Source: Roseitranquillus sp963776845
GTDB lineage: Bacteria > Pseudomonadota > Alphaproteobacteria > Rhodobacterales > Rhodobacteraceae
Direction of reading: 5' to 3'
NCBI GenBank assembly: GCA_963776845.1
Contig: CAVZOJ010000007.1
Span: 124,001-188,000, forward strand
DNA: 64,000 bases
Made by a program: the position numbers and the translations under genes. Shown piece by piece: positions 27,457 through 36,674 of the stretch; the stretch's first letter is position 1, and each line of letters opens with the position of its first letter. Under the pieces are notes generated by a model that saw nothing but the letters and a program-made list of their open reading frames with translations, was not told where the DNA came from and ran no database searches.

Positions 27457-28158
27457 ATGCACATCGCCGACTTGATCCAGCTCTTCAGTCCGCTCGACCT
27501 CGCGGCGGTCGCGTTGCTGGCGTCTTGCTTCTACGGCACCGGCTGGGTGATCGAGCATCCCGGTCGCGAGCGCCGCAGCGTGACCGTCATGATGGCCGAG
27601 GTGCGCCATCAGTGGATGCGTGAACTTGCGAAGCGCGACCAGCGCATCTTCGACAGCCAGATCATCGGCAACCTTCGCACTGCGACGTCGTTCTTCGCGT
27701 CCACGACGATCCTCGCCATCGGGGGCGTGCTCGCGGTCGCCGGCAACACGGACGCGTTGCGCTCCGTCGCCGGGGGTCTCCTGGCAGACCCGAGGCCGGT
27801 GGAGGTCTACCAGATCAAGCTCTACCTCGTGACGCTGCTGCTCGTCGCGAGCTTCCTGCGCTTTGTCTGGGCGAACCGGGTGTTCGGCTATTGCTCCGTC
27901 GTGATGGCCGCGGTGCCGCCGCCGGACGATCCCACCGCATTCCGCACCGCACGGCAGGCAGCGGAACTCAACATCCGCGCGGCGTTCAACTTCAACCGTG
28001 GGCTGAGGGCGATCTATTTCGCGCTGGCGGCGGTGACCTGGATGATCGGCCCCGTCCCGCTGATCTTCGCGACCCTCGCGACGGTCTACACGCTCTGGCA
28101 GCGGGAGTTCGCGTCCGACCCGCACCGTATCCTGACGGAAAAGGAGGAGACGGAATGA
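27457..28158 (+). CDS. DUF599 family membrane protein
   Basis: A 233-residue inner-membrane protein with four helices: about residues 12-32, 75-95, 115-135 and 190-215. It shows the DUF599 features RHQWM (after VMMAEV), DSQIIGNLRTATSFFASTTI and NRVFGYCSVVMAAVP. Function is unknown across the family. The stop overlaps the next ATG as ATGA, so it is coupled to the small secreted protein downstream. Confidence 0.85.
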   Translation: MHIADLIQLFSPLDLAAVALLASCFYGTGWVIEHPGRERRSVTVMMAEVRHQWMRELAKRDQRIFDSQIIGNLRTATSFFASTTILAIGGVLAVAGNTDALRSVAGGLLADPRPVEVYQIKLYLVTLLLVASFLRFVWANRVFGYCSVVMAAVPPPDDPTAFRTARQAAELNIRAAFNFNRGLRAIYFALAAVTWMIGPVPLIFATLATVYTLWQREFASDPHRILTEKEETE

Positions 28159-28499
28159 GATGGATGATGGTCTGCCTGCTCGCCGCACCGGCCGCCGCCG
28201 ACCCGGCGAAGATCGTCGCGGTCGAGGCGCAGCGGGCCGGCGAAGGCTGGCGCTTTGACGTCACGCTGCGCCATGGCGACACCGGCTGGGAAGACTATGC
28301 CGACGGCTGGCGGGTGGAACTGCCGGTCGGCACGGTACTGGGCACCCGCGAGCTATTGCATCCGCACGTGGAGGAGCAGCCGTTCACCCGTTCCCTGAGA
28401 GGCGTTCCCGTGCCCTCAGGAAGCGCCGAGGTCGTCCTCCGCAGCCGCACGAGCGTGGAGGGGTGGAGCGACACCACCTACCCGCTCTCCCTCGACTAG
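28155..28499 (+). CDS. Small periplasmic hypothetical protein
   Basis: A 114-residue protein with a signal peptide (MRWMMVCLLAAPAAADP, cleavage near residue 15) and a beta-rich mature part containing GWRFDVTLRHGDTGWEDYAD and WRVELPVGTVLG. AAGGAGGAG precedes the ATG, which overlaps the DUF599 stop. The family is not one I can name, though the pairing with DUF599 suggests a shared envelope role. Its TAG stop lies in a CTAG that also supplies the stop of the convergent gene. Confidence 0.7.
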   Translation: MRWMMVCLLAAPAAADPAKIVAVEAQRAGEGWRFDVTLRHGDTGWEDYADGWRVELPVGTVLGTRELLHPHVEEQPFTRSLRGVPVPSGSAEVVLRSRTSVEGWSDTTYPLSLD

Positions 28500-29092
28500 G
28501 CGGACCGCCTTCGGGAGCGTACCGCGGCCAGGCTGCAGAGACCGCCGACCAAGAGCGCGCCCGCGGCAGGCAGGGGAACAGGCGCAGGCGCAGGTGCGCT
28601 ATATTCGACGACGTATCCGAGGGTCGCCCGGCTGCCGAGGTCGTTCCAGCGTCCGCCGGAGGAGAACCAGCCCTGAAGGTAATCCTCACCACCGCCACTC
28701 TCGTTCGGTTCACCGGGCGACCAGTTGCACCACGCGACGCAGCCATCGGCCGCCGTGTAGAAGATGTCGCCCGCCTCGATGCCGTCCACCCAGATCCACA
28801 CGCCCTCATGGTCAGCATCGCTTCCGCCAAGGAAGTAGCTGCTCCAGTCCGGGCGCAGACCGGAGAGGAACATCAGCTCTTCGTTCGACGTGACGGTGGC
28901 GAGATAACCGGTCGCACCTTGATGCGTTGCGCTCCTCGACGCCAATCGCGCTGCGTCCCAGTCAAGCCGGCTGCCGACGAACTCGTACCAGTGACCGTTT
29001 CCTCCAGCCTCTGGCGCCCACTGCACCGGGCCGGCGCTTGCCGTCGCTACCCCGGCAAAGAACACCGCTGCTACCATTGCCGCCTTCATCAC
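28496..29092 (-). CDS. C-type-lectin-like surface protein with VPLPA-CTERM sorting tail
   Basis: A 198-residue secreted protein. A signal peptide (cleavage near residue 20) is followed by a lectin-like domain: HWYEFVGSRLDWDAA, GYLATVTSNEELMFL, then WIWVDG, NWSPGEPNESGGGEDYLQ and RWNDL. That order matches C-type lectin folds with the EPN and WND calcium-site motifs. The C-terminus is VPLPAAGALLVGGLCSLAAV followed by RSRRR: the VPLPA-CTERM signal, a short motif, a hydrophobic helix and a basic end. This marks processing by a rhodobacterial exosortase and export to the surface or extracellular matrix. No exosortase gene is in the window. Confidence 0.88.
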   Translation of the reverse strand: MMKAAMVAAVFFAGVATASAGPVQWAPEAGGNGHWYEFVGSRLDWDAARLASRSATHQGATGYLATVTSNEELMFLSGLRPDWSSYFLGGSDADHEGVWIWVDGIEAGDIFYTAADGCVAWCNWSPGEPNESGGGEDYLQGWFSSGGRWNDLGSRATLGYVVEYSAPAPAPVPLPAAGALLVGGLCSLAAVRSRRRSA

Positions 29093-29185
29093 ACCACCTC
29101 ACTCGGAACTGGCGCGACGGCTAGCGGAGGACCTCTCGTACGGAAAGCACTCTGTTTACTTAATGCTTAACGAGGAAGACGGCCC

Positions 29186-31252
29186 TTAACGCCTGCCCTC
29201 ACGGAGCCATGCGCCCACGATGAGCCCCGATGCCAGCAACAGCCACGCCCATGCGGGAAGCAACGGCGCGATCGACACGTCTGTGGTCACGTAGGCCTCG
29301 CGCGGCGTGACGCCGAGCCAACCTCTGCCCTCGGCCGCGCGACCGGAACGGACCTGGCGGAGGTCGGGGACCTCGTCCTCGATCCGGCGGATGCCGCCTC
29401 CGGTGGGGTCGACGGCGGGCAGCGCCTTCTCTCCGCTGGCGATGGTCTCCTCGAACTCCCGAGGCGACGCCGGGCCAAGCGCGATCACCGCCTCCGCATC
29501 GCCTTCCCGCAGGCGGTAGAGACCGACCTCCGGCGCAGTCCAGTCCGAGGTGAAGCGGCCGGGAGCGGCCTCCTCCAGCTCGACCGTCTCGGTCGTGCCG
29601 TCCGGGCCGGTGATCTCGACGTCGCCGACGGAGTCCTCCAGCGTCCGGCGGACGATCGTCATCGTCTGCCCCTCGGCGGTGACGGAGAGCGCGTCCTCCT
29701 CGAGTTCCGGCTCCTTCATCATCCAGTGCGCCAGCCGTCGCAGCAACTCAAGCTGCGGGCCGCCGCCCTCGAAGCCGCGATTCCAGAGCCAGGCATGGTC
29801 GGACGCCATCAGCGCCACGCGCCCCTCGCCAACGCGGTCGAGCACCAGCAACGGGCGCTCGTTGATGCCTGCCATCACCGTATGTCCGGCCTGCGGGTCG
29901 ACGTCGATCTGTCGCGCCCAGCGGCCCCACGGCGCATCGGTTCCGTTCGCGGCCTCCGACAGATCCTCCAGCCCCTCCGTCACCGGGTGGCGCTCGCCGA
30001 TGTCGGTTATGGTGGGGAGGTAGAGCTCCTCGATTACGCGCCCGGTCGGGGCGGCCGGCAGGATTTCCGACAGTGGCGAGCGGTAGAGCGACTCCGCCGC
30101 GGCATAGTCCGGTCCGGCGGCGATGAGCAGCGCGCCGCCGTCCTCGACGTACTGCCGGATGTTGTCGAGGTAGATCGACGGCAGAATTCCGCGCCGCCGG
30201 TAGCGGTCGAAGATGATCAAATCGAACTCGTCGATCTTGTCGAGGAAGAGCTCGCGCGTCGGGAACGCGATCAGGCTGAGTTCGTCAACCGGCACTCCAT
30301 CCTGTTTCTCGGGCGGGCGCAGGATGGTGAAGTGCACGAGGTCGACCGAGCTGTCAGACTTCAGCAGGTTGCGCCAGGTCCGCTCTCCCGGATGCGGCTC
30401 ACCGGACACGAGCAGAACCCGCAGCCGGTCGCGGACGCCGTTGATCTGCACGACAGCCGCGTTGTTCCGTTCGGTCAGTTCGCCCTCTTCCTCGGGCAGT
30501 ACGAACTGGATCACGTTCATGCCGCCATGCGGCAGCGTCACCGACAGGTCGATGTCCTGACCGATCGGCACCTGCCGCGTCTCGGGCTCACCGCCGTCGA
30601 CGCTGATCGCGAGCGGGGCGACCGGTGGAGTGTCGTCGGGCACCGCTCCCTGATCCTCGACGCGGATCCTGAGCGTGACGGGTTCGCCGAGGATCGCAAA
30701 GGCGGGGGCGTTCTGGATCACGAGCCGCCGGTCCCAGTCGTCGTCCCGTCCGGTGAGCAGGACGTGGAGAGGCGCCGGGAGGTCGGGCGCCGCCTCGATG
30801 TCGTGAAGCTGACCGTCCGTCAGCAGTATCGCGCCAGCGATGCGCGCCCGCGGCTCCTCCGCCAGCGCGTCGGCCAGCGCCGTCATCATCAGGCTGCCGC
30901 GGTTTTCGGCGTCGTCCCCCATCTCGACTATGCGGAGATCCGTGTTGGGCAGACCGGCAACCTCGTCCTCGACTGCCGCGATCGCCGCCTCGGTCTGTTG
31001 CTCACGGTCAGAGAGACGCTGGCTCGCCGACCGGTCGACAACGAGGACGACGATATCGCTGAGCGGCGACCGTTCCTCGTCCTGCAGCGACGGGTTGGCC
31101 ATCGCAGCGAGCAGCGCGACAGCCGCGAGGCCACGCAGCCACCACCCGGGCAGCCGCCGGACGATGGCAAGCGCCACGAACGCCAACGCAAGTGCCGCCG
31201 CGATGCCAAGCACCAGCCACGAGACCAGCGGATCGAAGACCACGGCGCCCAT
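29186..31252 (-). CDS. Large membrane protein of the MoxR/DUF58 operon (VWA/glutamine-amidotransferase-like)
   Basis: The 688-residue protein has two N-terminal helices (about 8-28 and 38-55), a VWA-like domain starting VVLVVDRSASQRLSDRE with a MIDAS-like DxSxS, and a class-I glutamine-amidotransferase-like segment without an obvious catalytic Cys (DLIIFDRYRRRGILP, DGGALLIAAGP). A C-terminal helix (about 660-682) follows. It is the last gene of a four-gene operon. Such operons are thought to assemble or chaperone envelope or metalloprotein complexes, but the substrate is unknown. Confidence 0.82.
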   Translation of the reverse strand: MGAVVFDPLVSWLVLGIAAALALAFVALAIVRRLPGWWLRGLAAVALLAAMANPSLQDEERSPLSDIVVLVVDRSASQRLSDREQQTEAAIAAVEDEVAGLPNTDLRIVEMGDDAENRGSLMMTALADALAEEPRARIAGAILLTDGQLHDIEAAPDLPAPLHVLLTGRDDDWDRRLVIQNAPAFAILGEPVTLRIRVEDQGAVPDDTPPVAPLAISVDGGEPETRQVPIGQDIDLSVTLPHGGMNVIQFVLPEEEGELTERNNAAVVQINGVRDRLRVLLVSGEPHPGERTWRNLLKSDSSVDLVHFTILRPPEKQDGVPVDELSLIAFPTRELFLDKIDEFDLIIFDRYRRRGILPSIYLDNIRQYVEDGGALLIAAGPDYAAAESLYRSPLSEILPAAPTGRVIEELYLPTITDIGERHPVTEGLEDLSEAANGTDAPWGRWARQIDVDPQAGHTVMAGINERPLLVLDRVGEGRVALMASDHAWLWNRGFEGGGPQLELLRRLAHWMMKEPELEEDALSVTAEGQTMTIVRRTLEDSVGDVEITGPDGTTETVELEEAAPGRFTSDWTAPEVGLYRLREGDAEAVIALGPASPREFEETIASGEKALPAVDPTGGGIRRIEDEVPDLRQVRSGRAAEGRGWLGVTPREAYVTTDVSIAPLLPAWAWLLLASGLIVGAWLREGRR

Positions 31253-31255
31253 CCG

Positions 31256-34003
31256 CTACTGTCCCAGCCGGTCGAGGAGGGCGGGAACGTGCACCTGGTC
31301 GGATTTGTAGTTGCCGGTGAGCACATGCATCACGAGGTTCACGCCGAACCTCAGCGCGATCTCGCGCTGCCGCTCTCCGGCATAGCCGCGACCGACCGGA
31401 AAGAGAGGCGCGCCATCCGCGTCGACCGCCCATGCCGCGGCCCAATCGTTGCCGCCGATGACGATCGGAGTGACGTTGTCGTTGAGGTTGCGGAACGGCA
31501 TGCCCTCGACGAGTTCGGCATCCGGCGGCGCGGCCTCGACCCAGACGTCCCGACCGGCATGCCGACCCGGAAACGCCTGGAGAAGATAGAACGTTCGGGT
31601 CAGCACGTGGTCGTTCGGTATCGGCTCGAGCGGTGGCACGTCGAGAGGCGCAGCCAGCTCCTGCAGGCGCCGCCCGGCGGGCGTCGCCGCGCCGAACCCC
31701 GCGACATTCGCGTCGCGCGTGTCGAACAGGATCATCCCGCCGGTGCGGAGATAGCGGTTCAGCTTGGCGTAGGCCTCGTCGGACGGGCGTGGCTGGTCTG
31801 GCGTCACCGGCCAGTAGAGGAACGGATAGAACGACAGCTCGTCGGTCTCGAGGTTGACCGCGATCGGCTCAGCCGGTTCGACGGAGGTGCGGTTCCAGAG
31901 AACTTGTCCCAGACCTCGAAGGCCCGCCTCCGCGACCTCGTCGACGCGCGCGTCGCCGGTGACGACATGCGCCAGGACCACGCTTCCGGTCGCCTCGATT
32001 GCCGCTTGGTCCTCGCCCTGCGCGCGGCCTTCGCCCGGCATCAAGGCCAGCGCCATCAACGCGGTGGCGGCGGCACCACGCAACCTGCCCGACAGCGCGA
32101 GCGAGGCGACGACATCGGCGAAAAGCATCGCCAGCGCCGCCGCGAGGAGGATCCCCTTAAGCGGCACTTCAGGAGCGACGTCGAGCCCCTCGATCGGAAT
32201 CCGGTCGGGCCACGCGACGCGGTCGAGCTCCGCCTCTGGCCCGAGGACGTTCAGCGCAAGGCGGCGATCCTCTCCAGCGTAGAGACCGGGCGGCGTGTCG
32301 GGGCCGGGCATCGCTTCGGCCAGCGCTTCCCCCTCGACGCCGGGCAGGGTTCCGGCGCTCTCGACGCCGCCAAAGGCATTGAGCACCTCGTCGATCTGCC
32401 AGACCGTCCCGGCGAGATCGTCGGCGCTTGGCTGCGCCGGGCGGGTCGAGATCGCGAGCCGCTCCAGCATCTCTACGAAAAGGCCCGAGAGCGGCAGCGT
32501 CGACCATTCCGCATTGGCGCTGACGTGAAACAGCACGACCTGGCCCTGGCCGATCCGCTTTCGCGTCACCAGCGGCGTGCCGTCAGCCAGTGCGGCGATG
32601 GTGCGGCTCGACAGGTTCGGGTCCGGCTGCGCCATCACCTGGGCGCTGACACGCACCTCGTCACGCGTCTCCAGCCCATAGAAGGGCGAGTCCTCGCCGA
32701 ACGGCCTGAGCGCCTTTGGCTCACCCCAGCTCATCGCGCCGCCGACGCTGCGGCCGCCTTCCCTCAGGCGCACCGGCATCAACGGGTCCTCCTCGCGGCG
32801 GCTGACGTCCGACGCCGCAAGCCGTGGGCCCGCGAAGCGCACCAGCAGGCCGCCGCCGTCGACCCAGTCCAGCAGCGCACCCGTACTGTCTATCTGAGCC
32901 ACGTCCGCCAGTATGATCACGTCGGGATTGGCGAGCAGCACGTCCTCGATCGCGCCGCCGATCAGGTCCGCCGACGGCTCCAGTGCCTGCTCAAGGTAGT
33001 GGGTCGGCGACAGAAGCTCGAGTTCCTCGCGATCGGACACTCCGGCGATCAGGGCGACCTCCCGCCGGCGCAGCGCGTCGTCGGCCAGGGTCACCGCGGC
33101 GGCGGAGCGGACTGCGGCGATCTCGAAGCGGGTAATACGGTTTCTCAGCTCCGGCGGCACCGACAGGGCAAGCTCGGTCGCCTTTTCGCCGTCCGCGAAA
33201 TCAACGCTGCCGCGCGCCAGCTCACGCGGCGTGCCTGCGGGATCCGTGCCATGGGCGACGACCTCCACCGATGCCGCGCCGTCTGCCGTGGCACGGCGCG
33301 CCGGGATGACGATCGTACCCTCCTCGAAGGTCGCCGGCGTCAGGCCGTAGATGGGGCGCGGGCTCTCGAACACCGTCACCGACCCGCGCGCCTCGAACGC
33401 CTCGAGTACGTCGCCGCGCCACTCCGCATAGAGACCGTCGGACATCCAGAACGTATCGAACGAGCCGTCGAGAGACGCGGCCCAGGTCGCTACGGCATCC
33501 CCGTCGGGCAACCACGGCTCTGGCGTGACGTTCGGCAGCAACCGTGCCGCAGCGTCAGCGGCCTGGAAGGCAACGGCGTCGTCCTCAGGCAGGTCCGTCA
33601 AGGTGACGACCGCGGCGGTGCGTCCCGCCCGCGCCGCCTCATCCAGAAGCGCCTCAGCCCGGTCGATCCGGCGGGCCCAGTCGCGCGCATCCGCCCATGT
33701 CCCGTCCATCACGACGAGGAGCGGGCCAGTCCCTTCACGCTGCACCTGGGGGTTCAAGATCGGTCCTGCGAACCCGATGATCAGCGCGGCGACCGCCAGC
33801 ATTCGCAGCAGGAGCAACCACCACGGCGTGCGATCTGTCTGGACCTCGTCGTCGGTCAGGCCGAGCAGGAGCGCGACGCCGGGAAACCTGCGGCGGATCG
33901 GCGCCGGGGGCACGGCGCGCAGGATCAGCCACAAGATCGGCAGAGCGACCAGCGCCGCCAGCAGCAGCGGCGCGGTGAATCCCAGTGGACCGATCATCCA
34001 CAT
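31256..34003 (-). CDS. BatA/DUF4159 domain membrane protein
   Basis: A 915-residue protein. The N-terminal BatA-type segment (GFTAPLLLAALVALPILWLI, then RRRFPGVALLLGL and a second helix) anchors it in the inner membrane. A central VWA-like region lacks a complete MIDAS. Another helix near residue 640 precedes the C-terminal DUF4159 domain (SFYPFLYWPVTPDQ, GGMILFDTRD, YAGERQREIALRFGVNLVMH). ATG 34003 overlaps the DUF58 stop by one base. It belongs with MoxR, DUF58 and the next gene as one unit. Confidence 0.87.
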   Translation of the reverse strand: MWMIGPLGFTAPLLLAALVALPILWLILRAVPPAPIRRRFPGVALLLGLTDDEVQTDRTPWWLLLLRMLAVAALIIGFAGPILNPQVQREGTGPLLVVMDGTWADARDWARRIDRAEALLDEAARAGRTAAVVTLTDLPEDDAVAFQAADAAARLLPNVTPEPWLPDGDAVATWAASLDGSFDTFWMSDGLYAEWRGDVLEAFEARGSVTVFESPRPIYGLTPATFEEGTIVIPARRATADGAASVEVVAHGTDPAGTPRELARGSVDFADGEKATELALSVPPELRNRITRFEIAAVRSAAAVTLADDALRRREVALIAGVSDREELELLSPTHYLEQALEPSADLIGGAIEDVLLANPDVIILADVAQIDSTGALLDWVDGGGLLVRFAGPRLAASDVSRREEDPLMPVRLREGGRSVGGAMSWGEPKALRPFGEDSPFYGLETRDEVRVSAQVMAQPDPNLSSRTIAALADGTPLVTRKRIGQGQVVLFHVSANAEWSTLPLSGLFVEMLERLAISTRPAQPSADDLAGTVWQIDEVLNAFGGVESAGTLPGVEGEALAEAMPGPDTPPGLYAGEDRRLALNVLGPEAELDRVAWPDRIPIEGLDVAPEVPLKGILLAAALAMLFADVVASLALSGRLRGAAATALMALALMPGEGRAQGEDQAAIEATGSVVLAHVVTGDARVDEVAEAGLRGLGQVLWNRTSVEPAEPIAVNLETDELSFYPFLYWPVTPDQPRPSDEAYAKLNRYLRTGGMILFDTRDANVAGFGAATPAGRRLQELAAPLDVPPLEPIPNDHVLTRTFYLLQAFPGRHAGRDVWVEAAPPDAELVEGMPFRNLNDNVTPIVIGGNDWAAAWAVDADGAPLFPVGRGYAGERQREIALRFGVNLVMHVLTGNYKSDQVHVPALLDRLGQ

Positions 34004-34908
34004 CAGTGCACCCGCTCGAGCGCGGCATAGAGCCAGAGCAGCGCCGCGGCCGGCGCATCACCGGTATGATGGGTCGAGAATTGCCAGCTCGTCGTGCGCG
34101 CCAGCGATTCCAACCGTGCCTTTCGCTCCGCTAGCCGGTCTAGGTACCGGCCCCGCAGATCGCCCGCCTTCAACGTCTCGTGCCGCATCGTGCCGCCGAC
34201 ACTCTCGAAGATCGTGCGTCCGTCGAAGGGAAACGCCTCTTCCTGCGGGTCGAGGATCTGCACGATCGCGCCCTTGACGCCGCGGTCCGCAGCCTTGGTC
34301 AGCGCCCGTTCGACCGGCTCGGGGTCGCCGAGGAAGTCCGAGACGAAGACCGCGCGGCTGTGGTGCAGCATGCCCCGCGCCTCGGGCTCTCCGAAGTCGC
34401 GCGCGTCGTCCGCCTCCGACAGCGCTCCAGCGAGCCGGAGAAGTTGCACCTCACCCGAGCGCGGCGGCAGCCCGGTGCCGGACAGCCCGACGCGCTCTCC
34501 ACCGCGGATCAACAGGACGGAAAGCGCCAGGGAAAGCAGGCGCGCCCGGTCCGCCTTGGAAGGCAGCTTGTCGCTCGACGCGAAACGCATCGAGGCCGCA
34601 CCGTCGACCCATAGAAGGACGCTCTGCGCCGCCTGCCATTCCTTCTCGCGCACGAACTGCTCATCCGATCGGCCGGACCTGCGCCAGTCGATCGCCCGCG
34701 CCTCGTCGCCACCGTGGGCGGGCCGGTACTGCCAGAACTCGTCGCCGAGCCCCGGGCGCCGACGTCCGTGCGCGCCCAGAAGCACCGTCGACGCCAGATG
34801 CTCCGCCGCCGCCAGCAACGGCGGCAATGGCGCCGCGAGAGTCTCCGCACGACCGCGAAGCCGCGCCGCCGCAGCCCGCGCCTCGGTGAGGGAAGCCGGG
34901 TCGCTCAA
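34003..34908 (-). CDS. DUF58 domain protein
   Basis: A 301-residue protein. The DUF58 core is RPAHGGDEARAIDWRRSGRSD followed by QFVREKEWQAAQSVLLWVD, which leads into a VWA-like fold (DGAASMRF, AVFVSDFL). TTG 34908 overlaps the MoxR stop as TTGA, so translation is coupled; an upstream open extension has no homology. DUF58 proteins act with MoxR ATPases in assembly of envelope or metal-containing complexes. Confidence 0.88.
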   Translation of the reverse strand: MSDPASLTEARAAAARLRGRAETLAAPLPPLLAAAEHLASTVLLGAHGRRRPGLGDEFWQYRPAHGGDEARAIDWRRSGRSDEQFVREKEWQAAQSVLLWVDGAASMRFASSDKLPSKADRARLLSLALSVLLIRGGERVGLSGTGLPPRSGEVQLLRLAGALSEADDARDFGEPEARGMLHHSRAVFVSDFLGDPEPVERALTKAADRGVKGAIVQILDPQEEAFPFDGRTIFESVGGTMRHETLKAGDLRGRYLDRLAERKARLESLARTTSWQFSTHHTGDAPAAALLWLYAALERVH

Positions 34909-35906
34909 GCTGCGGCCTCGACATGCGTTATTCGGCTGGCGACGTCGGCTATCACACCGGGCAGGCTCTCGCCGCGCGCGCGGGCGGAGAACGTCAATGC
35001 CATTCGATGCGTCAGCACGGGCTCGGCCATCGCCGCCACGTCCTCCGCAGATGGCGCCAGCCGCCCCTGCAGCAGCGCGCGCGCACGGACCGTCAACATC
35101 AGCGCCTGCGCCGCGCGCGGCCCCGGACCCCAACCGACGAACTGCCGCACCGGCTCCGGCGCGGTCGGGTCGCCCGGCCGGCAGGCACGCACGAGGTCGA
35201 GGATCGTCTCGACCACCGCCTCCCCGACCGGCATCCGCCGCAACAGGACCTGCGCGGCGATCAACTCCTCGGCTCGAAAGACCTGCGTCGACTTGTCTTC
35301 GGCCACGCCCGTCGTCGCGATCAGGATGTCGCGCTCGGTATCACGGTCGGGATAAGGCACGTCGATCTGCACCAGGAACCGGTCGAGCTGCGCCTCCGGC
35401 AGCGGGTATGTTCCCTCCTGCTCGATCGGGTTCTGCGTGGCGAGAACGTGGAACGGCGGCGTCAACGTATGCGGGACGCCGGCAACCGTCACCGACTTCT
35501 CCTGCATCGCCTGCAGCAGTGCCGACTGCGTCCGCGGGCTCGCGCGATTGATCTCGTCGGCCATCAGCAACTGGCAGAAGATCGGCCCCTCGATGAATTG
35601 GAAGGCCCGGCTGCCATCGGTCGTCGTCTCGAGGACCTCCGAACCGAGGATGTCCGCGGGCATGAGGTCCGGCGTGAACTGTATGCGTCGCCCGTCGAGG
35701 CCCATCACCGTCGAGAGCGTGTCGACGAGTTTGGTCTTGCCCAAGCCCGGCAGGCCGATCAGCAGGCCATGGCCGCCGCACAGCAGCGCGGACAACACCA
35801 GTTCCACCACGCGCTCCTGACCGATGAACCGCCGCTCGATCGAGGTTCGCGCCTCGCCAAGCTTGCCGCCCAGTTCGTCGATCTGGCCCAGAAGGTCTTC
35901 GGCCAT
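34905..35906 (-). CDS. MoxR-type AAA+ ATPase
   Basis: A 333-residue AAA+ ATPase with Walker A GLPGLGKTKLV, Walker B LLMADEINRASP, sensor 1 ATQNPIEQEGTYPLPEAQLDRF and a C-terminal lid. These are hallmarks of the MoxR subfamily, chaperone-like ATPases that activate substrates together with VWA proteins. AAGGAGAGG precedes ATG 35906. It is the first gene of the four-gene operon and is divergent from the DUF1285 gene, with 61 bases between starts. Confidence 0.93.
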   Translation of the reverse strand: MAEDLLGQIDELGGKLGEARTSIERRFIGQERVVELVLSALLCGGHGLLIGLPGLGKTKLVDTLSTVMGLDGRRIQFTPDLMPADILGSEVLETTTDGSRAFQFIEGPIFCQLLMADEINRASPRTQSALLQAMQEKSVTVAGVPHTLTPPFHVLATQNPIEQEGTYPLPEAQLDRFLVQIDVPYPDRDTERDILIATTGVAEDKSTQVFRAEELIAAQVLLRRMPVGEAVVETILDLVRACRPGDPTAPEPVRQFVGWGPGPRAAQALMLTVRARALLQGRLAPSAEDVAAMAEPVLTHRMALTFSARARGESLPGVIADVASRITHVEAAA

Positions 35907-35967
35907 GACCTCTCCTTTCCCGCGTGCTATGTCCCCTTGCGCACAACAAGTATCGCTCGGTCGACCA

Positions 35968-36555
35968 ATGGCAAAAGAGGACACCGCACAAAACGGCGTG
36001 AGACCGTCCGCCGACGGCCTCGCGCAGAGCGCGTCTGCCGCATCGAAGGGCGGTCTGCCTCCCGTGCACCTCTGGGATCCGCCCTTCTGCGGTGAGATCG
36101 ACATGGAGATACGTCGCGACGGCACGTGGTTCTACGAAGGCACGCCGATCGGCCGCCCGGCCATGGTGCGGCTCTTTTCAACGATACTGCGGCGCGAGGG
36201 CGATCGCATCTACCTGGTCACGCCGGTCGAGAAGGTCGGCATCCGCGTCGAGGACGCCCCCTTCGTCGCCGTCGACGTGGAGGAGGACGGCGATACGCTC
36301 GTGTTCGAGACCAACGTCGGCGATCGGGTCGCCGCCGGGCCAGATCACGCCATACGCGTCGAGATGGCGCAGGATGGCGAACCCAGCCCGTACATCCACG
36401 TCCGCGCGGGACTCGACGCGTTGATCGACCGGAAGACCTTCTACCGGCTCGTCGACCTCGGCGAGCATCGCCGGCATGAGGCCGAGGACTGGTTCGGGGT
36501 GACGTCGGGCGGCCGCTTCTTTCCCATCATCCGCACGTCGGAATTGCCGGAATGA
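35968..36555 (+). CDS. DUF1285 family protein
   Basis: A 195-residue soluble protein containing the DUF1285 pattern: PPVHLWDPPFCGEIDMEIRR, DGTWFYEGTPIGRPAMVRLF, ILRREGDRIYLVTPVEKVGI and a Trp-x3-SGGRFFPI end. Function is unknown. In relatives it usually heads an operon with a CoA pyrophosphatase and a tRNA nucleotidyltransferase, but here the next feature is an operator-like palindrome and an insertion sequence, so that linkage is lost. Confidence 0.87.
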   Translation: MAKEDTAQNGVRPSADGLAQSASAASKGGLPPVHLWDPPFCGEIDMEIRRDGTWFYEGTPIGRPAMVRLFSTILRREGDRIYLVTPVEKVGIRVEDAPFVAVDVEEDGDTLVFETNVGDRVAAGPDHAIRVEMAQDGEPSPYIHVRAGLDALIDRKTFYRLVDLGEHRRHEAEDWFGVTSGGRFFPIIRTSELPE

Positions 36556-36560
36556 CCGGA

Positions 36561-36582
36561 TCCTGACAGGATGCTGTCAGGA
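36561..36582. promoter_or_regulatory. Palindromic operator candidate for the WYL regulator
   Basis: TCCTGACA (36561-36568) and TGTCAGGA (36575-36582) form a perfect inverted repeat with a six-base spacer. It lies 55 bases before ATG 36637, the probable start of the VOC gene, and a TAGAAG that could be a -10 box follows at about 36592. Palindromes with CTGACA/TGTCAG arms are seen upstream of genes paired with WYL (YafY-type) regulators as far as I recall, and a WYL gene lies just downstream. Confidence 0.5.
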
Positions 36583-36674
36583 GGGGTGCGCTAGAAGAAC
36601 GTCGTCCATCCCGCACGACGAGGAGAAACCCTGAAGATGACGATGACCGAAGCCAAGACGCGTCTTGGCTCTCG

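Noticed and set aside
29726..34030. A 1,434-codon open frame on the plus strand
   Set aside because: It runs antisense to two well-supported membrane-protein genes and has an Arg/Gln/His/Asp-rich shadow composition with no domain.
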